This document shows, in pieces, positions 1 to 6,547 of a DNA stretch of 6,606 bases. The number at the start of each line of letters is the position of its first letter. Within the stretch, counting starts at the first letter, position 1. The notes beneath the pieces are model-generated. The model saw nothing but the letters and a program-made list of their open reading frames with translations, was not told the DNA's origin and did no database searches. Position numbers and translations under genes: made by a program. Source of the DNA: an uncultured Gammaproteobacteria bacterium (GTDB taxonomy: Bacteria; Pseudomonadota; Gammaproteobacteria; Pseudomonadales; Pseudohongiellaceae); the NCBI GenBank assembly GCA_903926285.1, contig CAIYIP010000337.1, forward strand, positions 1 to 6,606, given 5' to 3'.

Positions 1-251
1 GCAAACACACGGTCAAGGCACTCACGCCGATTGAAGAGTTCAACGATTATTTTCACTGCCAGTTTCCGGAAGAAGATTTCGATACGATTGGCGGCCTGGT
101 ATTGAGCCACTTCGGTCGTATTCCCCAGCGCGAAGAAAGCATCACCATCGGCCCGTACATGTTCAAGATTCTCAATGCCGACAACCGGCAGATCAGGCTC
201 TTGCAGGTAAGCAGTAATACACTTGCCAACGCTGGCTTGCAGGAAACTTGA
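1..251 (+). CDS. corC: CorC/HlyC-family Mg2+/Co2+ efflux protein, C-terminal fragment
   Basis: This is the last 82 codons of a gene that begins outside the window; the frame runs from base 3 to a TGA at 249-251. The segment reads as the CorC_HlyC (transporter-associated) domain. It has a conserved entry with TPIEEFNDYF, the acidic stretch EEDFDTIGGLV, the FGRIP turn, and a final beta-strand pair ending near RQIRLLQV. E. coli CorC ends with the same order of elements (IEDFND, DTIGGLV, FGHLP). The upstream CBS domains lie outside the window. In the family, CorC is linked to magnesium and cobalt efflux; the gene commonly sits directly before lnt in gammaproteobacteria, as it does here. The final ~12 residues are not conserved-looking. 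The family is clear, but which CorC paralogue it is cannot be settled from the tail alone. Confidence 0.9.
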   Translation, partial: KHTVKALTPIEEFNDYFHCQFPEEDFDTIGGLVLSHFGRIPQREESITIGPYMFKILNADNRQIRLLQVSSNTLANAGLQET

Positions 252-300
252 GCCGTCAGGCAGCAGTAACACAAATGACACGCTGGATGACAAAGCCTGC

Positions 301-1812
301 ATGAATAAATCCGGTACGCTACTGCTGACGCTGTATCTCCCTGCCTTGCTGGCTGGCGCCCTCGCCCCGCTCTCTTTGAGCCCGCTTGATATCTGGCCGC
401 TTGCACTCCTGTCTCTCGCCATTTTGCATTATCTGTTACAGAAGACGACCAACCGGCAGGCGGCAATAACAGGATGGTGGTATGGCGCCGGATTTTTTGG
501 CGTCGGCGCGTCATGGGTTTTTGTGAGCATTAACGTCTACGGCAACGCTTCGGTTTTTTTCGCCAGCTTACTGACGCTGCTGTTTGTAGCCAGTCTCGCC
601 TGGTGTTTTGTGCTGCAGTGCTGGGTGTACCGCAAGTGGGCGAGTAATGTTTTTCCGGTAGTTGGCTTTGCCGCACTCTGGGTCGCAGGAGAATGGTTTC
701 GTAGCTGGTTTCTGACCGGCTTTCCCTGGCTCTATCTGGGTTATGCCCATGTCACTACCGCAATCTCGGGCGTAGCTCCGGTTTTTGGTGTGTTTGGTCT
801 CAGCTTGCTGCTTGCTTTCAGTGGCGCAGCCCTCGCGCAATTATGGCTCTTGTATCGCAGCAAGCAATCTCTACTGATCCTGTTAAAAACGCCTTTGCCA
901 CTGGCCTTGTTGGTGATCTGGGTATCGGCACTCCTGAGTACGCCAGTTGCCTGGGTCGAACCAGTGGCTGAACGCACCCTTACGGTTGGGCTTGTCCAGG
1001 CCAATATTGATCAAGGCCGAAAATTCGGCCGCGATTATATTCAGGATAATCTCGATAGCTACGAAGTGCTCAGCACTGCGCTGTGGAACAACGACATGGT
1101 GCTGTGGCCTGAAACTGCGATCCCGCTGCTCTACCAGCAAGCCGGCCAGGTGCTCGACTACTTCACGGCCATGGCTCTGCGCAATGACAGCACTCTGGTC
1201 AGCGGCATTTTTTACCAGGATGGCGACAAAATTTATAACAGCATTACTGCTATGGGTAACGGTGACGGCATTGCGCACAAGCGTAAACTGGTTCCCTTCG
1301 GCGAGTATGTCCCACTACAAGCAGTGATGAGCAATCTGTTCCAGATATTCAATCTTCCGATGTCTTCTCTCGCTCGCGGCCCCGTTGAACAAGAGCTGTT
1401 GACCGTCAAAAGCCTGCAAGTCGCGTCATTCATCTGTTACGAAGTGGTCTATCCCGAATTCGTCCGCCAACAGGCCATCACTGCCGATTTCCTGCTGACC
1501 ATCAGCAATGATTCCTGGTTCGGTGCTTCCTGGGGACCACTGCAGCATTTGCAGATGGCCGCTATGCGAGCAAGGGAAAATGGCCGCTATATGGTGCGCG
1601 GAACCAACAATGGCATATCCGCGCTTATCAATGAGCGCGGTGAAATCGTGGCTTCTACTAACCAATTCACCGCCGAAACACTGCAGGGAGAAATCAGGCT
1701 TTTCAGCGGCCGCACGCCCTACTCCTACCTCGGCAATTGGCCGATGCTCGGCTTTTGCTTATTGATTTTACTGGCAACCTGCTATTCTAGGCGCCAATCG
1801 AACAACAGTTAG
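301..1812 (+). CDS. lnt: Apolipoprotein N-acyltransferase
   Basis: Lnt is an inner-membrane enzyme that transfers an acyl chain from phospholipid to the N-terminal cysteine of diacylated apolipoproteins, the final step of lipoprotein maturation. I chose the ATG at 301 (503 aa; E. coli Lnt is 512). The frame is open back to a TTG at 223, but that start would overlap corC and add a non-hydrophobic leader. The N-terminal ~215 residues are a run of hydrophobic segments, followed by a nitrilase-fold periplasmic domain (~230-475) and a last membrane helix at ~482-495. The triad is visible: Glu271 in WPETAIP, Lys327 before LVPFGEYVP, and Cys379 in ICYE. The Lys-Cys spacing of 52 equals that of E. 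coli (335/387). Glu335 (PFGE), Tyr380-Glu381 and Trp406 (SNDSWFG) are also kept. The enzyme is probably active. It lies 49 bp after corC, and the ribosome-binding site is weak. Confidence 0.97.
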   Translation: MNKSGTLLLTLYLPALLAGALAPLSLSPLDIWPLALLSLAILHYLLQKTTNRQAAITGWWYGAGFFGVGASWVFVSINVYGNASVFFASLLTLLFVASLAWCFVLQCWVYRKWASNVFPVVGFAALWVAGEWFRSWFLTGFPWLYLGYAHVTTAISGVAPVFGVFGLSLLLAFSGAALAQLWLLYRSKQSLLILLKTPLPLALLVIWVSALLSTPVAWVEPVAERTLTVGLVQANIDQGRKFGRDYIQDNLDSYEVLSTALWNNDMVLWPETAIPLLYQQAGQVLDYFTAMALRNDSTLVSGIFYQDGDKIYNSITAMGNGDGIAHKRKLVPFGEYVPLQAVMSNLFQIFNLPMSSLARGPVEQELLTVKSLQVASFICYEVVYPEFVRQQAITADFLLTISNDSWFGASWGPLQHLQMAAMRARENGRYMVRGTNNGISALINERGEIVASTNQFTAETLQGEIRLFSGRTPYSYLGNWPMLGFCLLILLATCYSRRQSNNS

Positions 1813-1860
1813 TACCTTCATGAAACCAGTAGGTATGGTCACCAGGCCCTGGTCCCTGAC

Positions 1861-1863
1861 AGG
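1861..1863 (+). promoter_or_regulatory. Candidate ribosome-binding site deciding the start of the GGDEF/EAL gene
   Basis: AGG lies 7 nt before the ATG at 1871. The in-frame ATG at 1820 has no purine-rich element, and the ATG at 1835 has an AGTAGG that ends only one base before it, too close to work. This favours 1871, but the core is only three bases. Confidence 0.4.
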
Positions 1864-1870
1864 TAAAACC

Positions 1871-3769
1871 ATGGCAAAGGACGTGCGCCGCGAATTACAG
1901 AATCAGTTAACTGTAACGTCAGCTGTTTCGCAATGGGTATTGTTCCCGGTAATTACGCTCTGCATGTGGGGACTCTGGCCAGAAGTCGCTCACCAACCAC
2001 TACTTGCCTGGGCTGCGCTCGCGTACCTTTCCGCGCTCTGCAGCATGATCAATAATCGCATCAACGTCCGCCTGCTCTCCAATTCAGAGGCAGCAGACGA
2101 TTCCTTTATTGCGCGCAACACACGCAATTACTTCCTGATGGGCTTGGGCTGGGGCGCTCTGCCCCTCGTGTGTGCCTCCTGGGGTACTACGCAGGCCAAC
2201 TGGGTATCCATGATCACCACCATGGCACTGATGTCGGGACTGTTGCAGATTCTCTCCACTACCCATCGCGTGTTTTATGCGGCTTATATTCCACTGAGCT
2301 GTCTCACACTGGCGGGGATAGCCCTCGGCACACTGCCGCAGCTGCAAATGTTTTTGCTGGCAGGGATTTATTTTGCAGCCCTGTTTTTTCTGCATAAGGT
2401 GTTATTCAAGGTTCACGTCGAGCGGGTGCGCTCTGCCTTGAGTTATGCTTCGCATGCCGCTGCGCTGGCACGTACACTCGAGCATCATGATGCTCTCACC
2501 GGGCTTGCGAATCGCGCGGGCCTGGAAGACTGGCTACAGCGCAACATGCCGGAAAACCCGGACGAAGCGACCATCAATGTCGCCGTCGGCGTGGTGCTGG
2601 GTTTCACCGAGCTTAACAGTCTCTATGGCGCCGCTATCGCCGATAGCCTGCTAATGGAAATTGCCAACAAATTGATCGAGGATTCCAAAGGCAAACTGGG
2701 GCTTGCCCGCCTCAATGGCGCCGAATTTATTTTGATCGACGTAAAACCGCTGGCCGCTCCTGAAGAATTATCTGCCCTGTTTTCCGCGCTTGAACATACG
2801 TCCTTTGCAGTCGCCGACCAGGCTTTCACTATCAATCTGCGCCAGTCTGCGGTAAAGGGCAAACCGGCCGAGCTCTTCAAACTGATCGAGGTCGCGCGGG
2901 GACACGTGCAATCGGAACGCACAGAATCTGGCAGCAGTGAGGCTCTCAATAAACTCTCCCACGAAGCGCGCCGCAATCTGGTGGCATCGTTCCATGATGC
3001 CTTATGGGATAAACAGATACTGCCATGGTTTCAACCCATCGTTGATTGCAATACGAATTCGATCATCGGCTGGGAGGCTCTCGCACGCTGGGAACATCCA
3101 ACGCTTGGCATTCTGATGCCGGAAATGTTTCTCGATATCGCCAGGGTTTCGCGTCAACTCATGCTGCTGACCCAAATCATGTTGCGCAACAGTGGCAACT
3201 TTGCCAAGGATCTGAGCAAGCTGGGCCTGCACCAAGCTGCGCGGGTCAACGTCAACATGACTATCAGCGAACTGGGTAATGCCGATACTCTGACCTGGCT
3301 GGAACGAATCATTGCCGAAACCGGCGTGCAACCCTCGCAAATTGTCATCGAACTGTCGGAGCGTGATTCCTTGATTGTCGACTCACAACTGCAGAAGAAC
3401 CTGGTGCGCATGGGCGAGATCGGCATGCTGCTGTCGATCGATGATTTCGGCACTGGTTATTCCAATTTGGGCCATCTGCTGGATCTACCAGCGCATTCGG
3501 TCAAACTCGACAAGCGTTTCATCGAAAAACTGCCGTATGACAAAAAAAGCGCCGCACTGGTGCGCGCCGTGATCACACTTGCCAGTGGGCTTGGCATGAC
3601 AGCAGTTGCAGAAGGCGTCGAACACGAGGAACAGCTGAATTTTCTGCGCCAGCATGGCTGTACCGCCTATCAAGGGTACCGTGCCGGCATGGCAATGCCC
3701 TATACAGTTGCACTGGATACGGCCAGGAAATGGCAAAGCACTCTGGCCGCCAATAATCTCCCTACCTAG
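1871..3769 (+). CDS. Membrane-anchored c-di-GMP phosphodiesterase with degenerate GGDEF and intact EAL domain
   Basis: The frame is open from an ATG at 1820 (649 aa). I prefer the ATG at 1871 (632 aa) because AGG at 1861-1863 sits 7 nt before it, while 1820 has no ribosome-binding site. Residue numbers below count from 1820. About five to six hydrophobic segments fill ~37-195 and match no sensor domain I can name. A GGDEF domain follows (~215-375). Its opening DALTGLANR (224-232) is normal, but the signature is Asn-Gly-Ala-Glu-Phe (299-303), the DxD metal position is Val-Val-Leu, and no RxxD inhibitory site is seen, so cyclase activity is unlikely. The EAL domain (~385-640) keeps E419 (EAL), N479, E511, D541-D542 (DDFGTG), K562, E598/E601, E604 and Q618-G-Y. 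These are the family's metal-, water- and substrate-binding positions, so hydrolysis of c-di-GMP to pGpG is the likely activity. It follows lnt closely and may be co-transcribed. The signal it senses is unknown. Confidence 0.92.
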   Translation: MAKDVRRELQNQLTVTSAVSQWVLFPVITLCMWGLWPEVAHQPLLAWAALAYLSALCSMINNRINVRLLSNSEAADDSFIARNTRNYFLMGLGWGALPLVCASWGTTQANWVSMITTMALMSGLLQILSTTHRVFYAAYIPLSCLTLAGIALGTLPQLQMFLLAGIYFAALFFLHKVLFKVHVERVRSALSYASHAAALARTLEHHDALTGLANRAGLEDWLQRNMPENPDEATINVAVGVVLGFTELNSLYGAAIADSLLMEIANKLIEDSKGKLGLARLNGAEFILIDVKPLAAPEELSALFSALEHTSFAVADQAFTINLRQSAVKGKPAELFKLIEVARGHVQSERTESGSSEALNKLSHEARRNLVASFHDALWDKQILPWFQPIVDCNTNSIIGWEALARWEHPTLGILMPEMFLDIARVSRQLMLLTQIMLRNSGNFAKDLSKLGLHQAARVNVNMTISELGNADTLTWLERIIAETGVQPSQIVIELSERDSLIVDSQLQKNLVRMGEIGMLLSIDDFGTGYSNLGHLLDLPAHSVKLDKRFIEKLPYDKKSAALVRAVITLASGLGMTAVAEGVEHEEQLNFLRQHGCTAYQGYRAGMAMPYTVALDTARKWQSTLAANNLPT

Positions 3770-3792
3770 GCTGAACGCAACTCGTTACCCAT

Positions 3793-4764
3793 CTAGGCAA
3801 CCTGAACGCCAAGCAGCCAGGAAAACAAACTGATCGCAATTGCTGCCGTAAGCGAAGACAGCACAATTGCACCTGCAGCTGCAGTCTCCCCGCACTGGTA
3901 GCGCCGTGAAAATACATACACGCTGATTCCCGTTGGCATGCAGGCAAGAACGACAGCCGTCTGCAGCCAGTCCTCCCTGATGGCGAACACAAACCGCATC
4001 ATGATCAACATCAACCCAGGCATAACCAGAAGCTTCAGGAGAACCATTGTCGTGGCTGCGCTTATTGCCCCCCGCACGTGATAACGCGTCAGTGCTGCAC
4101 CGAGCGCAAACACTGCTCCCGGTATCGCGGCCCTGCCAAGCAACTCGAGAGTAGCTTGCAGGGGCGCAAACAGCGGAACTCCGAGAAAATTAACCATTGC
4201 ACCAGCAATCAGGCTGCCGCTAATCGGGTTTAGCAACATGTCCTGCACCACGCGCCGCAAATGCGCCAGCAAGGTTCTGCCATCTTCGTTCCGACTCCCG
4301 GCCAACACCGTACCAAAACTGAAAATCAGCAGATTGTGGATGGAAATAATGAGGAACATCGGCACCAGCGCCTTATCACCCAGGAGTTCCAGCGTAATCG
4401 GCACGCCAAGTACGGTCACATTGGCATAGGCACCGCCCATACCAAACACACTGAGTTCGCGGATACCGTAACCGAATACAAGCCTGCCAATTCCCATGCC
4501 AAGCAAATAAACCAGTAGTACCACAAAATAAAACGCGAACAGGAAATGCCAGTCCACATCAGGAGGAAACTCGGCAGTGGCAGTACCCAGAAACAGTAGG
4601 CAGGGAATAAGGCAATTGAACGCTATGCGCTCAAGGGCTTCGGCCTCACCGGATGCAAGCCAGTTGTAACGACGGCTGGCATAACCGAGAGCTGCGATAG
4701 TAACGACAGGAAAAATTGCAGAAAAAACTGACATGTGATGCAAGCTGTACCAGAGATCGCGCAT
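3793..4764 (-). CDS. AEC-family (auxin efflux carrier-like) membrane transporter
   Basis: This is a 323-aa, very hydrophobic protein of the usual AEC length (~310-320 aa), with about ten predicted membrane segments in two halves around a hydrophilic link near residues 155-170. Family-like features are the first-half ANVTVLGVPI loop (~114-123), the NPISGSLIAG stretch opening the second half, and the MPTGISVYVFSRRY motif followed by a helix-rich end. AEC proteins are secondary carriers in the inner membrane. Known bacterial members move dicarboxylates such as malate, or related organic anions; the substrate here cannot be read from sequence. The ATG at 4764 is chosen because AGG sits 5 nt upstream; an internal Met at codon 11 (4734) has no such site. 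It follows the small exported protein gene by 46 bp on the same strand and may be co-transcribed. Its stop is 23 bp from that of the convergent GGDEF/EAL gene. Confidence 0.9.
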   Translation of the reverse strand: MRDLWYSLHHMSVFSAIFPVVTIAALGYASRRYNWLASGEAEALERIAFNCLIPCLLFLGTATAEFPPDVDWHFLFAFYFVVLLVYLLGMGIGRLVFGYGIRELSVFGMGGAYANVTVLGVPITLELLGDKALVPMFLIISIHNLLIFSFGTVLAGSRNEDGRTLLAHLRRVVQDMLLNPISGSLIAGAMVNFLGVPLFAPLQATLELLGRAAIPGAVFALGAALTRYHVRGAISAATTMVLLKLLVMPGLMLIMMRFVFAIREDWLQTAVVLACMPTGISVYVFSRRYQCGETAAAGAIVLSSLTAAIAISLFSWLLGVQVA

Positions 4765-4769
4765 TGTAA

Positions 4770-4772
4770 CCT
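4770..4772 (-). promoter_or_regulatory. Ribosome-binding site for the AEC transporter gene
   Basis: On the minus strand AGG lies 5 nt before the ATG at 4764 and supports that start over the internal ATG at 4734, which has no purine-rich leader. Confidence 0.5.
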
Positions 4773-4810
4773 GCCGCGACCCCTGGTGACTTCAAACGTG
4801 CAAAGACGAA

Positions 4811-5410
4811 TCAGCGTTTCAGGTAGTAGGGAGTTGCATCCTTTAACGTGGCAAAAACTTGGGCAGAATCGTAATCCTGCAGTTGCAGTTTGCCGCTTTC
4901 AGTTATGGCTATCTTCCCATCCAGCGAGCTTTTCATCGTTGCCGTGTCACCGGCAACCTGCACTTCAACCAGACTGAAGGGAGCCGCTGCAGTATTTGCG
5001 GTCTTCCACATATAGGGATTATTTCTTTTCAACGCGGGGACCACCATCAGTACCATTTTCCGCGGCCTGCTGCTGTCGTCCTGCCACGCATATTTGATGG
5101 TGTAGCCAAGCGGCGAATCAGTGAAGAGATAACCCTGGGTGTCCAGACCGCGCAGGAATTTTGCAAAACCCGCATGATCCTGGCTATCAACGTATTTCTG
5201 GTACTCCGCCACGACTACCGCCTGCTGTTCATCTGCGGTCCAGCCCAGTATCGAAAGCCGCACTTCTGCTTCACTCGCATGCTTCACCTCATCGGTAGTG
5301 CCGCTGAGAGTCATCAGAGCTGCAGCCTGAACGTTGCAGCTTAATGCTGCCAACATTCCAGCCAACGCCAGACTGCGGGTAGCAGATCGTAACCACAAAC
5401 CCATTTTCAT
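4811..5410 (-). CDS. Exported protein of unknown function (possible lipoprotein)
   Basis: This 199-aa protein belongs to no family I recognise. The N-terminus is a clear secretion signal: basic residues (Lys2, Arg8, Arg12), then a hydrophobic core at ~14-24. Two processing routes are possible. Signal peptidase I could cut after Val-Gln-Ala29. Alternatively Cys25, preceded by Ala-Ala-Leu-Ser, loosely fits a lipobox, with Asn at +2. The mature part (~170 aa) is soluble and has no Cys. It has an acidic helical stretch (~37-85), a mixed alpha/beta centre with GYTIKYAWQDD (~102-112), a strand KMVLMVVPAL, and a beta-rich end finishing in TPYYLKR. I see no catalytic motif. The start is secure: AGGAGG lies 6 nt upstream. 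It lies 68 bp after the protease remnant and 46 bp before the AEC gene, all on the same strand. The reading frame and export are well supported; the function is unknown. Confidence 0.82.
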   Translation of the reverse strand: MKMGLWLRSATRSLALAGMLAALSCNVQAAALMTLSGTTDEVKHASEAEVRLSILGWTADEQQAVVVAEYQKYVDSQDHAGFAKFLRGLDTQGYLFTDSPLGYTIKYAWQDDSSRPRKMVLMVVPALKRNNPYMWKTANTAAAPFSLVEVQVAGDTATMKSSLDGKIAITESGKLQLQDYDSAQVFATLKDATPYYLKR

Positions 5411-5416
5411 TTTTAG

Positions 5417-5422
5417 CCTCCT
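5417..5422 (-). promoter_or_regulatory. Consensus Shine-Dalgarno for the exported protein gene
   Basis: The minus strand reads AGGAGG, a full consensus, 6 nt before the ATG at 5410. It is the strongest ribosome-binding site in the window, fixes this start, and suggests efficient translation. Confidence 0.85.
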
Positions 5423-5478
5423 CGGTCTTGTGTGCTTATTTGTCTATACTGTTGGGGTTTTTTAATCAGAGCACTCCG

Positions 5479-5937
5479 TCAGCGCGCGTAAATGGAGTGA
5501 GTTTGGCGATCGCGTATTATGCTTAGCGCCAGCACTCCCCTGCTCGTAGCTATCAAAGCTTGAACACTTTCTGGCGAATCCACTTCATTGTGGTTGATGG
5601 CGGCAATTAGGTCATCCGCGCGCAGGTCTATTTTCACTTCGCTGCCCTCGAGATCCCGTTTTAATGCCTCTGCCACATCCGGAATCAGGTCGGTAAACAG
5701 GCGCCCGAGAAGGCCACAGCGAACGTCGCCAAACTCAAATAGCAGCAAAAAATCAGCTATTTTGAGCGTGCAGGACTCGGACTCGGGAATAGCGATCAGA
5801 TTTGCGGCCTCAACCTGCAGCAGCGCAATATCAGTACCCGCGAAATATAACCTTGGGTTACGTTCATGGGTGATCTCTATAATTTTGCCCAGTATATTGC
5901 CTGCAGGAACTGATATGCGCACAGCATACACGGCCAA
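5479..5937 (-). pseudogene. Remnant of a DegP/DegQ (HtrA)-type periplasmic serine protease with the catalytic core deleted
   Basis: The frame is open from a stop at 5986-5988 down to 5479; the only start options are TTG (5937) or nearby GTG codons, with no ATG and no ribosome-binding site. Numbering from 5937, residues ~33-62 (GTDIALLQV ... LKIADF) match the HtrA protease region holding the triad Asp (Asp36). The frame then jumps, around 5740-5750, to LFEFGDVRCGLLG (66-78), which in DegQ precedes the first PDZ domain. Everything between is absent, including the GNPFGLG and GNSGG serine loop. Around 5635-5645 a second jump joins the PDZ1 start (IPDVAEAL) to what reads like the end of PDZ2 (LRADDLIAAIN, then VLALSIIRD near the stop). 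The region with the triad His is also missing. Intact DegQ is ~450 aa. It cannot be a working protease. The unbroken frame leaves open a short PDZ-like protein, but loss of start signals makes a decaying gene more likely. Alignment is by eye. Confidence 0.68.
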
Positions 5938-6091
5938 AATAGGGTCGGTTTGTGCAATATCAAGTGCAGTCGTGTGTCTGCTTTTTTATGGCGCGATCCT
6001 ATGGCGACGCTTTAATGGCACTTCAGGGTGGACAATACAGTACGGTCTACTTATGCTGCGGCCACTTTTATTTGCTCAGGATAAAGCGTGC
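5938..6091. other. Divergent intergenic region between protease remnant and SET gene
   Basis: This is about 150 bp between the oppositely oriented genes. It holds the plus-strand promoter at 6029-6057 and the AGGA ribosome-binding site at 6078-6081. The minus-strand frame of the protease remnant stays open to 5985 but ends at a TAA (5986-5988). Reading the minus strand upstream of that stop in all three frames, I found no convincing trace of the missing HtrA N-terminus, signal peptide or catalytic His motif, so the 5' end of that gene appears lost rather than just frameshifted. Confidence 0.6.
6029..6057 (+). promoter_or_regulatory. Sigma70-type promoter of the SET-domain gene
   Basis: The -35 element TGGACA (6029-6034, five of six consensus bases) and the -10 element TATGCT (6052-6057, four of six) are separated by exactly 17 bp. 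Transcription would start near 6064, giving a leader of ~28 nt before the ATG at 6092. This also argues against the in-frame ATG at 6053, which falls inside the -10 box. Confidence 0.55.
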
Positions 6092-6547
6092 ATGATCGTA
6101 CCGGCCTATGAAATCAAGGTTGCCACCCACGCCCATGGCAAGGGTGTATTTCTCAAGCAGCCAGTAAAGAAAGGCAAGGTATTGCTCGCGCCCGATGCCA
6201 TCAACAAGTTGTACAACGAAGCTGAACGCGCAGCGCTTGTTCCCGGCTCCCCTGAAGACGACGCCTGCGTGCGCTGGTTTGAAACCTTCCATACCGTTAG
6301 CACCGACTGGCCGGACGACTGCTACGTCAACCATTCCTTCAACCCAAGTGGGCTCTGGCACTTGGGATTTATCTTTGCCACACGAGACATGGTGCCCGGT
6401 GATGAAATTACCGTCGATTACCGCTTTGTGATCAACGATAACGAAAAGATGCCGTTTCTCGATGCGGAGACCAGCAAGGAAATCATTGGCTACACGTGGG
6501 AAGAAAACCTGCGCCTGTCTACTGAGCAACTATTAGCGCTGTTGTAG
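6092..6547 (+). CDS. Small SET-domain protein, putative protein-lysine methyltransferase
   Basis: This 151-aa protein consists almost wholly of a SET domain, the fold that transfers methyl groups from S-adenosylmethionine to lysine side chains. Visible elements in order are the SET-N motif HGKGVFLKQPVKKG (15-28), the cofactor-site NHS (Asn80-His81-Ser82) followed by FNPS rather than the common CxPN, and the closing GDEITVDYRF (103-112) with the active-site Tyr110. Between SET-N and NHS is a short ~50-residue insert. There is no cysteine-rich post-SET zinc cluster; instead a short tail (KEIIGYTWEENLRL) may cover the active site. AGGA lies 10 nt before the ATG at 6092. The frame is open much further upstream, but that part runs antisense to the protease remnant and is not HtrA- or SET-like. 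No terminator is seen after the stop. The substrate is unknown, and transfer from another lineage is possible but not shown. Confidence 0.85.
   Translation: MIVPAYEIKVATHAHGKGVFLKQPVKKGKVLLAPDAINKLYNEAERAALVPGSPEDDACVRWFETFHTVSTDWPDDCYVNHSFNPSGLWHLGFIFATRDMVPGDEITVDYRFVINDNEKMPFLDAETSKEIIGYTWEENLRLSTEQLLALL

Noticed and set aside
223..300. TTG start extending lnt upstream by 26 codons
   Set aside because: It would overlap the corC end, adds a polar leader with no family resemblance, and the ATG at 301 already gives the expected Lnt length and N-terminal hydrophobic segment.
53..514. Minus-strand open frame opposite corC and lnt
   Set aside because: It is antisense to two well-supported genes, has no recognisable domain, and its composition looks like a shadow frame.
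1015..1030. Near-perfect short palindrome GGCCGAA-AA-TTCGGCC
   Set aside because: It lies inside lnt, encodes ordinary residues (Gly-Arg-Lys-Phe-Gly), has only a 2-base loop and has no T run. It is most likely chance codon choice.
5443..5448. TATAGA on the minus strand as the -10 box of a promoter for the exported protein gene
   Set aside because: No acceptable -35 hexamer occurs 16-18 bp upstream, so the evidence is too thin to list as a promoter.
5472..5499. Inverted repeat CACTCC / GGAGTG around the end of the protease remnant, as a terminator
   Set aside because: The stem is about 6-8 bp with a 12-16 nt loop, and on the minus strand it is followed by an A run, not a T run. It does not fit an intrinsic terminator.
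5588..6091. Long in-frame upstream extension of the SET-domain gene (open from 5588)
   Set aside because: It runs antisense to the HtrA-like remnant, has low-complexity Ser/Arg-rich shadow composition, and crosses the promoter at 6029-6057. The recognisable SET sequence starts right after the ATG at 6092.
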